Origin: an uncultured Pseudomonadota bacterium
GTDB taxonomy: Bacteria > Pseudomonadota > Gammaproteobacteria > Burkholderiales > Burkholderiaceae_C
Length of the DNA: 6,686 bases
Assembly (NCBI GenBank): GCA_900320815.1
Contig: ONTY01000073.1
Coordinates: 1 to 6,686 of the forward strand
Direction: 5' to 3'
In this document: one piece after another, positions 1-4,598 of the stretch
Layout: the number at the start of each line of letters is the position of its first letter
How positions within the stretch are numbered: position 1 is the first letter of the stretch
Made by a program: the position numbers and the translations under genes
Notes under the pieces: model-generated
Seen by the model: only the letters and a program-made list of their open reading frames with translations
Database searches by the model: none
What the model was told of the DNA's origin: nothing

Positions 1-135
1 GATCGCTGATGCGAGCGCGGTGGCCGTGAATACAGCGCCGCTGTCCATGCCGGACGCGGAAAGGATTCCGGGGTTGACGGCAAGGATGTAGGCCATGGTC
101 ATGAATATGGTGATGCCGGCCATGATCTCGGTCGT
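1..135 (-). CDS. Fragment of NCS2-family purine (guanine/hypoxanthine or adenine) permease
   Basis: Read on the minus strand from about 135 to the window edge, this frame gives TEIMAGITIFMTMAYILAVN, then a Pro-Gly turn, GMDSGAVFTATALASAI. This is the first transmembrane region of NCS2 (AzgA/PbuG/PbuO-type) nucleobase permeases, including the family's TEI.AG.T.F.TMAYI..VNP and GAVFTATALA signatures. Full proteins are about 430-480 residues; only about 43 are present, and the gene leaves the window at its 3' side. The normal N-terminus (some 15-20 residues before TEI) is absent. The frame instead continues upstream into an ABC solute-binding protein fragment. Sequence style and GC resemble Clostridia rather than the high-GC genes to the right. 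The family call is firm; the presence of this gene at this locus is doubtful because the join looks artificial. Confidence 0.75.
115..135. other. Chimeric join between solute-binding protein and NCS2 permease fragments
   Basis: Residues TEI(M)(A)G fit both families at once. In solute-binding proteins the helix LTKL.TEI usually leads to .SG..PDI; in NCS2 permeases TEI.AG.T.F opens the first membrane helix. The shared stretch, ACCGAGATCATGGCCGG on the minus strand, is where two unrelated genes are spliced without loss of frame. That is what a short-overlap misassembly or a microhomology-mediated template switch would give. The exact base of the join cannot be fixed because it lies inside the shared stretch. 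Confidence 0.65.
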
Positions 136-315
136 CAGCTTGGTCAGACCGGCGTTCCAGTCATCCTCGTTGTTATACTGAGAGTAATCGATCACTTGGA
201 TGTGGATGTCACTGCTGCGGTTGAATTTGATGACCGCTTCCTGCAGGGCGCTGTCCACCCACTGGCAGGCCAGCGTCAGTGTTTTCTTCTGCGGGGCGCT
301 GGTGGAAGATGACAT
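130..315 (-). CDS. Fragment of ABC transporter extracellular sugar-binding protein, fused in frame to the permease fragment
   Basis: From about 292 to 130 the minus strand reads KKTLTLACQWVDSALQEAV, then IKFNRSSDIHIQVIDYSQYN, then NEDDWNAGLTKLTTEI. This is the N-terminal part of family 1-type extracellular solute-binding proteins as found in gut Clostridia: a TLTLA strand, a helix ending in FN, a VIDYSQYN.EDDW strand-turn, and a helix with LTKL.TEI. The lipoprotein signal peptide and the remaining ~350-400 residues are missing. An ATG at 315-313 happens to be in frame (MSSSTSAPQ...), but those codons are the minus-strand glycosyltransferase gene read in another frame, so it is not a convincing start. 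No ribosome binding site precedes it. The frame stays open through the join near 125 into the NCS2 permease fragment and runs off the edge. The fragment's identity is good; it is not a functional gene as it stands. Confidence 0.7.
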
Positions 316-2335
316 AATCAATGTTTTCGTGTTGCAAAAACTTTGCCATTGCTTTTGGCGAGGACAGCGCGGCAAAGCGCGTGCGACGCGCCGGCGTATA
401 CCAATTGAGATACAGCGGCGTGCCGCGCAGCAGTGCACCGGCAGGGGCGCTTTCGGGGTAGAGCACACGCAGCGCGGCGCCGTCGGGCGCGGCATTGTCC
501 GGGATGCGTTGCGTCAAATAGGCAGCAGGCGCATGGCGTTGCATAAAGTTCTGGCGCCCGACGGCGGTGAAGGCGCTGGCGGGTGGCATACGCATGAGCG
601 CCGATATTTTGGTAAAGCGCAACATATTCAGCACCAAACACACAAGAGCGAGTGCCAGCAGCGCGCGCTGCCCATATCTGGCAGCTTTTCCGGGGGCGCT
701 GCCTGCCTGTTCTTGCAAAAACAGTGCCGCCATCATGACCGAGGCCAGTGGCAGCGCGGGAAACATATAGCGCCAGTATTGCGTAGCGGCAAACATTGCC
801 AGCCCAAAACCCAGCACTGGCACGGCAAGCAGGCGCAGTCCGACGGGGGTGCGACGGCGCAGCAACGCCAGCGCCGCCAGCGGGAAAATGAACAGATATT
901 GCCAGCCCGCTGCATAATCACTGCTTTCGGCGAACTTTGATGTGTCAAAAAACACGCGCACATAATTGACAAGGCTGCATCCGATGGCGTAGCGCGTGTC
1001 GCTGAAATTTTCTGCCGGATAGGCGGGCGATTGAAAAATCCCGTTATACAGCGGGAAAAACGGGTTGCCGGTTTTCACCCAGGCCAGCACGTACGAGTGC
1101 AGCGCCACAAACGTGAGCGCCAGCAAAAAAGCACCCCACGCCAGCCAGTGCCTGCGTCCAGCGCCCGGCGCAGCGGCGCGTTGCCGCCGCACCAGTGCAC
1201 ACGCGGCTGTATAGGCGGCGATGAGCGCCGCGCCCATCACAGCCCCTGGCAGCTTGGTGGCTGCGCACAGTGCTGCTGCTGCCAGCACGGCTGGCGCGTG
1301 GCCGGGCAGATGCGCGTGTGGCTGCTGTGTGCCCGTCCACGCCATGCCGGCCAGCGCCAGCGTTGCGAGAAATAACTCGGTTTGCAGCGTGAGCAAGAGC
1401 TGCCCGAACATGGGGGTGCTGGCAAACAGCAGCACCAGCATCCATGCCCGGATGGGTTTAATGCTCCAACGGTGCATGAGGCGCAGCAGCAGCAGCAAGG
1501 TGGCCAGCGCCAGCGCCAAGTTCCGCGCGCCGCGCGCATCGGCGCCTGCCAGCAGCGAGAGTGCGGCGTGCAGCGCGTCGCTGGCAAAGGGCGCGAGGGC
1601 CCAGATTTGCGTCTGCACGTCAAACGCCGCGCGCCGTTGTGCCAGCAATTCGCTCCACAGCCGCAGGTGCAGCGCGTGGTCGTCGTAGCTGGCCGATGGC
1701 AGCCATGCCCAGTGCAGGCACCAGCCCAGCAGCGCCAGCCCCGCTGCCCATGCCCAGTAGGGCACAGCGCGCAGCCACAGCAGCGTCAGCGCCGCCGCAG
1801 TGCCCGCTGCAGCGCGCAGCGCTGCTGCTTCGCCAGGCAGACAAAGCAGCGCCACGGGCGGCAGCGCGCACAGCAGCAGGTGCAGCGTGCGCGTATTCAC
1901 CGGCAGGTGCAGCAGCCCGCCAGCCAGTGCCAGCCACAGCGCGCCGCCGACGAGCAGGGCGTCGACAGCGCCAAGAGTCTTTTGTGTACTGGGGCTGTGA
2001 AGCCAGCGCAGCATCAGCCGCCCGGTGCCCCAGGCGCCACATGCCCACAGTGCCACAGCGGCAGTGCCCGCCAGCCCCACGCCCCACAGCAGCCAGGCCA
2101 GCACCAGTGCCAGCAGCGCCGGGCGTGCAGCGCCGGGGGGCATGATGCGGCGCAGCAGCCAGGCGGACAGCGCCACGCTGCCCATCCACATCAGGGTATC
2201 TGCAGACGTGCTCAGCGCCGCAATGGGCGCCAGCGCAGGCCACAGCGCCAGCGCTGCCACGCAGGCTATGCCACCCAAGGCGCGGCGCACAGCGGGGGGC
2301 AGGCTGGGGAAGGTCAGGGCAGGGCAGGGGCGCAT
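209..2335 (-). CDS. Multi-spanning GT-C-type glycosyltransferase (ArnT/PMT-like), 3' end replaced
   Basis: This 708-residue frame encodes a polytopic membrane protein with at least ten very hydrophobic Leu/Ala-rich segments between residues 20 and 570. After the N-terminal helices, a loop carries YDDH (217-220), matching the acidic first-periplasmic-loop motif of GT-C enzymes that use polyprenyl-phosphate-linked sugars. KTGNPFFPLYN (421-431) is a motif common in bacterial GT-C and envelope-polymer membrane proteins. A soluble C-terminal domain begins near 590. The start at 2335 overlaps the upstream glycosyltransferase gene by 22 nt and has no clear ribosome binding site, so translational coupling is likely. 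The predicted role is transfer of a sugar from a lipid carrier to an envelope glycan on the periplasmic side; donor and acceptor are unknown. Residues after about 681 do not belong to the family. They come from a join to foreign sequence near 290, so the true C-terminus is missing. The fold call is fairly sure, the substrate is not. Confidence 0.75.
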   Translation of the reverse strand: MRPCPALTFPSLPPAVRRALGGIACVAALALWPALAPIAALSTSADTLMWMGSVALSAWLLRRIMPPGAARPALLALVLAWLLWGVGLAGTAAVALWACGAWGTGRLMLRWLHSPSTQKTLGAVDALLVGGALWLALAGGLLHLPVNTRTLHLLLCALPPVALLCLPGEAAALRAAAGTAAALTLLWLRAVPYWAWAAGLALLGWCLHWAWLPSASYDDHALHLRLWSELLAQRRAAFDVQTQIWALAPFASDALHAALSLLAGADARGARNLALALATLLLLLRLMHRWSIKPIRAWMLVLLFASTPMFGQLLLTLQTELFLATLALAGMAWTGTQQPHAHLPGHAPAVLAAAALCAATKLPGAVMGAALIAAYTAACALVRRQRAAAPGAGRRHWLAWGAFLLALTFVALHSYVLAWVKTGNPFFPLYNGIFQSPAYPAENFSDTRYAIGCSLVNYVRVFFDTSKFAESSDYAAGWQYLFIFPLAALALLRRRTPVGLRLLAVPVLGFGLAMFAATQYWRYMFPALPLASVMMAALFLQEQAGSAPGKAARYGQRALLALALVCLVLNMLRFTKISALMRMPPASAFTAVGRQNFMQRHAPAAYLTQRIPDNAAPDGAALRVLYPESAPAGALLRGTPLYLNWYTPARRTRFAALSSPKAMAKFLQHENIDYVIFHQRPAEENTDAGLPVGGQRPAGSGHQIQPQQ
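275..300. other. Chimeric join between the GT-C glycosyltransferase gene and the solute-binding protein fragment
   Basis: Minus-strand codons before about 293 continue the glycosyltransferase (…DYVIFHQRP). After about 292 the meaningful frame shifts by one and becomes the solute-binding protein (…QKKTLTLACQW). The glycosyltransferase frame runs on by chance to a TGA at 209-211 through a low-complexity Gln/Gly tail. Base composition and codon style also change here. I place the break at 275-300 from where each protein family stops making sense. Confidence 0.65.
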
Positions 2336-3297
2336 GGAGGAGCCAGACGTGTGAGGCTGGGGTGGATGGGTTGCTGCGGCACAGCGGCCACGTCGTGCCC
2401 AATGAAGCTCAGCAGCAGTTGCAGGCCGGCGAGCGCGGGCAGCGCCGCCAGCATGACGCTGCCCGCTGTGGTGGGCACGCCGCTGGCCACCGATGCGCTC
2501 CAGCGCAGGGCGCCGTGCACCAGCGCGAACAGCACCAGTGTCAGCCCGGCGGGCAATTCCAGCGAGGCCAGTGACATGTCGCGCAGATAATAATTGTAAA
2601 AAATGCGTTTGGTGGCGTTGCGCGCATGTTTGAATAGAAACTCAAACACGATTTTACGGATTTGCAAATGACTGGTTTCGCTGCCGTAAACGGCGCGCAT
2701 GGGCACGTCAGCCACAACGGCGCGCAGTGTGCCGAGGCGAAACAGCATATCAGTTTCAAAAAAATAGCCACGGCTGATTTTTTCAAACGGCAGCTGCCGC
2801 GCTACGCTGGCATGGATGGCGGTGTAGCCGTTGGTGGGGTCAAATATATTCCAATAGCCGCTGGAGAGTTTGGCGAGCAGCGAGAGTGCAGCGTTGCCGG
2901 CCAAGCGCACGCGCGGCATGACGCGCACGCTTTCCAGGTCAAAAAAGCGGTTGCCTTTGGTGTAATCGGCTTTGCCGTCGCGAATGGGGGCGACGAAGCC
3001 CATGAGCAGCGCCGGGTCCATTTGCCCGTCGCTGTCAATTTTTACCAGAATATCCATGCCATCGGCCAGCGCGGCGCGGTAGCCGCTCATCACGGCGCCG
3101 CCTACGCCCTGATTTTCAGTGTGGCGTATCACGCGCACGCGCGCATCGTGGCACTGGGCGCGCACATAGTCGCCTGTGCCTTGCGGGCAGGCATCATCGA
3201 CAACATAAATGGCGGCGACTTCCGGGCCAATTGCGCGCAGCACAGCAAGAATATGCGCGCGTGTGCAATAGGCCGGGAGGATGGCAGCGATATTCAT
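2314..3297 (-). CDS. Family 2 glycosyltransferase with C-terminal membrane helices (polyprenyl-phosphate sugar synthase-like)
   Basis: The 327-residue protein opens with the GT-A nucleotide-sugar fold: MNIAAILPAY, then YVVDDA (31-36, Asp34/Asp35), and DSDGQ (88-92), the metal-binding DxD motif. KGNRFFD (114-120), WNIFDPTNGY (149-158) and FFETD (179-183) are conserved blocks of this DPM1/DpgS-like GT2 subfamily. Two hydrophobic helices follow, roughly 247-264 and 279-299, ending in a short Pro-rich tail. It probably loads a sugar from a nucleotide donor onto undecaprenyl phosphate at the inner membrane for the overlapping GT-C gene downstream. I chose the ATG at 3297 because the fold begins at once there. 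A longer in-frame start at 3402 adds 35 Arg/Pro-rich residues unlike the family. No ribosome binding site is seen before 3297; the spot is occupied by a C-run and A-run. The family is confident, the sugar unknown. Confidence 0.87.
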   Translation of the reverse strand: MNIAAILPAYCTRAHILAVLRAIGPEVAAIYVVDDACPQGTGDYVRAQCHDARVRVIRHTENQGVGGAVMSGYRAALADGMDILVKIDSDGQMDPALLMGFVAPIRDGKADYTKGNRFFDLESVRVMPRVRLAGNAALSLLAKLSSGYWNIFDPTNGYTAIHASVARQLPFEKISRGYFFETDMLFRLGTLRAVVADVPMRAVYGSETSHLQIRKIVFEFLFKHARNATKRIFYNYYLRDMSLASLELPAGLTLVLFALVHGALRWSASVASGVPTTAGSVMLAALPALAGLQLLLSFIGHDVAAVPQQPIHPSLTRLAPPCAPALP

Positions 3298-3308
3298 GGC
3301 AGTTTTTT

Positions 3309-3325
3309 GGGGGGGTGGGGAAGGG
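3309..3325 (+). other. G-rich tract, possible G-quadruplex in the glycosyltransferase leader
   Basis: The plus strand has seven Gs, a T, four Gs, AA and three Gs, giving at least four runs of three or more Gs with short loops. A run of six Ts precedes it at 3303-3308. On the minus strand this is C-rich then A-rich sequence ending five bases before the glycosyltransferase ATG at 3297, exactly where a ribosome binding site would be expected. The pattern is seen directly; quadruplex formation is inference. Confidence 0.35.
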
Positions 3326-3410
3326 CGGTTTCGTGGGACGCGGCCTTTTTGTCGTGAATGCGGGGAGCAGCCTGGCGCCCTGCGGCAGAAGGGAGCACGC
3401 ATTCTGGCAC

Positions 3411-3438
3411 GCTGGCGCCAGCAGGGGGCAGCGCCCCC
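3411..3438. repeat. GC-rich palindrome plus hairpin
   Basis: GCTGGCGCCAGC at 3411-3422 is a perfect 12-bp palindrome. It is followed directly by GGGGGC / GCCCCC arms (3424-3429 and 3433-3438) around a 3-nt loop. No T-run follows on either strand, so it does not look like a terminator. It shares 13 bases (GCGCCAGCAGGGG) with the terminator hairpin at 3767-3779. It could be a REP-like element or a leader structure of the downstream glycosyltransferase genes. Confidence 0.45.
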
Positions 3439-3471
3439 GTATGTCCTTAAATACTCCCTGTGTGTTCACTC

Positions 3472-3509
3472 CAATACCCGCATGATATGCGGGTAATACA
3501 GCAATACCC
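3472..3509. promoter_or_regulatory. Inverted repeat with flanking direct half-sites, candidate operator
   Basis: TACCCGCAT (3475-3483) and ATGCGGGTA (3487-3495) form a perfect 9-bp inverted repeat around GAT. The octamer CAATACCC occurs at 3472-3479 and again at 3502-3509, exactly 30 bp apart, or about three helical turns on the same face. The central GGGTA (3491-3495) can pair with TACCC on either side, so two exclusive stems are possible in RNA. It lies about 180 nt before the glycosyltransferase start and is not followed by a T-run. A dimeric regulator's binding site is a reasonable guess; no regulator gene is in view. Confidence 0.4.
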
Positions 3510-3599
3510 TTGTAGTGTAGAAAGATGATTCAAGACTATGGGAGGGCGAGATGCCCGCGAATCTCGCGGTTTTTGAGACGGCTCCTGAAATCCCAGCGT

Positions 3600-3740
3600 G
3601 CTGTGGCGTTGAGTGTCAGCGCCTGCGGCGAAAAGCTGCTGCGCGCGTTTGATGTTGCCTTTTTGCGCGGCTTCACAAAACTCATGCCGTGTTTTTTGTA
3701 TTGTATTTTTTGAAAGACGCAGTGCTGTTCGCGCATCAGT
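3600..3740 (-). pseudogene. Decayed ankyrin-repeat coding remnant
   Basis: On the minus strand one frame reads DARTALRLSKN (from 3737), then HEFCEAAQKGNIKRAQQLFA and AGADTQ (to 3609). The second part matches the ankyrin pattern L..AA..G......LL..GAD, and the first resembles the start of another repeat (D.RTAL.LA.). The frame has no credible start: no ATG lies between the upstream terminator and the repeat, and the next in-frame ATG is far inside the neighbouring lipoprotein gene. After the repeat the frame continues to a TAA at 3447 with sequence of no recognisable type. It sits just behind the terminator of the ankyrin lipoprotein gene but in another frame, so it may be the tail of an old duplicate or of a longer ancestral ankyrin gene. 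A short expressed peptide cannot be excluded. Confidence 0.4.
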
Positions 3741-3745
3741 GATGC

Positions 3746-3787
3746 AAAAAATATCCCCTCGCCCCCGCGCCAGCAGGGGCAAAGGGG
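3746..3787 (-). terminator. Rho-independent terminator of the metal-ATPase/lipoprotein operon
   Basis: On the minus strand CCCCTTTGCCCC (3787-3776) pairs with GGGGGCGAGGGG (3766-3755), with one bulged T and one T-G wobble, around a roughly 9-10 nt loop. ATA and then six Ts (3751-3746) follow. It begins 24 nt after the lipoprotein stop codon. Confidence 0.7.
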
Positions 3788-3810
3788 GGGTGTTGCGGTG
3801 CGTTTTCTTT

Positions 3811-4557
3811 TTACCCCCGTGCCCCGGCGGCGCGCAGCATGGCGGCGATTTCGTGGTGACCGTTTTCGGTGGCGCTTTGCAAGGCGGTGCGACCCGCGTC
3901 ATCGCTGCGATTGGCATTGGCGCCGGCGTCCAGCAGCAGTTTCACGATGCTGGCGTGTCCGTTGTGGGCGGCGTACATCAGGGCGGTGGCGCCGTTTTTT
4001 TCGTCGCCGCGATTGATGGCGGCGCCGGCAGCCAGGGCGCGTTGCGCGGCATAGGCGTCGCCATTCCAGGCGGCGTTGAGCAAAGCGGCATGGGCATTGA
4101 CGGCAGTCATGGCTGTGGGGGCGCCAATGGCTGTATTTGCCCGATTGACTGGCATAGTGGCGCTGGCAGCGGCGCCGGGAGCCATGACGATTTCGGGCTG
4201 CTGGCCGGTAAATGGGGAGGGGATTTTTTCCACTTCGCCGGCCAGGTTGGCAATGAGGGCGGCGGCGGTTTTGATGGCAGCGGCGGCGTCTTGAATATCG
4301 CGCATGGGAGCGGCGGCGCTGTTTTGGTGGCAGTTTTCATGGCCGATGGGGCAGGGCTGCTGGGCCAGTCCTTGTGCCTGGGCGTGGCCGGCCTGGGAGG
4401 CGGCGGTTTTTTCCACCTGCGTGGCCACTTGCGCGACCCATTCGGCCAGGCGGCGGGCGTCGGCGCTTTCCTGCTGTGAACAGCCGGCGGCGAGCAGCGC
4501 GCTGGCGAGCAGGGTGGCGGCCATCAGGCGGGGGAAGGGAGAGCGGCTGCGAGTCAT
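3811..4557 (-). CDS. Ankyrin-repeat lipoprotein with periplasmic Cys/His cluster
   Basis: This is a 248-residue exported lipoprotein. An Arg-containing N-tip (MTRSRSPFPR) and hydrophobic core (11-24) lead to a lipobox, LLAAGC, with the lipidated Cys at 26. Ser at +2 suggests outer-membrane sorting. Residues 30-120 are Ala/Gln-rich helix, containing CPIGHENCH (69-77), a Cys-x3-His-x2-Cys-His arrangement that could bind metal or form a disulfide. An Ala/Pro linker follows. The C-terminus has about three ankyrin repeats (155-187, 188-220, 221-248), the middle one being the best (TALMYAAHNGHASIVKLLLD then AGAN). Ankyrin repeats mediate protein contacts. The ATG at 4557 is chosen because the signal peptide begins there and AAGGAG lies five bases upstream. 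It starts 41 nt after the P-type ATPase stop and is followed by a terminator, so it is the last gene of that operon. Its function is unknown; a role alongside metal export is inferred only from position. Confidence 0.85.
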   Translation of the reverse strand: MTRSRSPFPRLMAATLLASALLAAGCSQQESADARRLAEWVAQVATQVEKTAASQAGHAQAQGLAQQPCPIGHENCHQNSAAAPMRDIQDAAAAIKTAAALIANLAGEVEKIPSPFTGQQPEIVMAPGAAASATMPVNRANTAIGAPTAMTAVNAHAALLNAAWNGDAYAAQRALAAGAAINRGDEKNGATALMYAAHNGHASIVKLLLDAGANANRSDDAGRTALQSATENGHHEIAAMLRAAGARG

Positions 4558-4562
4558 GTCAA

Positions 4563-4568
4563 CTCCTT
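4563..4568 (-). promoter_or_regulatory. Ribosome binding site of the ankyrin lipoprotein
   Basis: AAGGAG on the minus strand lies five bases before the ATG at 4557. It decides the start in favour of this codon over the in-frame ATG at 4740, which lies inside the ATPase gene. Confidence 0.8.
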
Positions 4569-4598
4569 TCAGTGAAAAAGGGAAAAGGGCGTGGGACG

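Larger units (their letters stand above)
3298..3810. other. 513-nt stretch without an intact gene between the lipoprotein and glycosyltransferase genes
   Basis: This gap separates two minus-strand transcription units. From high to low coordinate it holds the terminator of the metal-ATPase operon, a degraded ankyrin-coding remnant, an inverted repeat with flanking half-sites, GC-rich hairpins, and a homopolymer-rich leader just before the glycosyltransferase start. It is visibly more AT-rich than the genes between about 3470 and 3750. The promoter of the glycosyltransferase pair should lie here, but no sigma-70 pair with good spacing stands out. TATCAT inside the inverted repeat resembles a -10 box but has no matching -35 about 17 nt upstream. 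Confidence 0.6.

Noticed and set aside
1..315. A genuine new fusion of a binding protein and purine permease
   Set aside because: Both partners are cut in mid-domain, the join sits on a coding word common to both, and the start codon comes from a foreign gene. An artefact is far more likely.
1500..2150. Recurrent CAGC/GCCAGC-rich words, looking like a short repeat array
   Set aside because: They arise from Leu/Ala codons (CTG, GCG, GCC) in membrane helices. Spacing is irregular and the frame is kept, so it is neither a CRISPR nor a true tandem repeat.
1382..2590. Long plus-strand open frame (402 codons), rich in Gln, Arg and Cys, opposite the glycosyltransferase genes
   Set aside because: It is an antisense shadow of high-GC Leu/Ala codons. 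It has no recognisable domain, and the minus strand encodes clear glycosyltransferases across the same bases.
3298..3402. 35-residue N-terminal extension of the family 2 glycosyltransferase from an ATG at 3402
   Set aside because: The added residues are Arg/Pro/Cys-rich, cross the homopolymer tract, lack a ribosome binding site and are unlike the family, whose fold begins at the ATG at 3297.
3424..3438. GGGGGC/GCCCCC hairpin as a second terminator
   Set aside because: No T-run follows the stem on either strand.
3525..3736. Small frames on both strands between 3525 and 3736 (62 codons plus strand, 66 codons minus strand)
   Set aside because: No ribosome binding sites, and basic low-quality sequence. 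The only protein-like signal in the region is the ankyrin pattern in a third frame.
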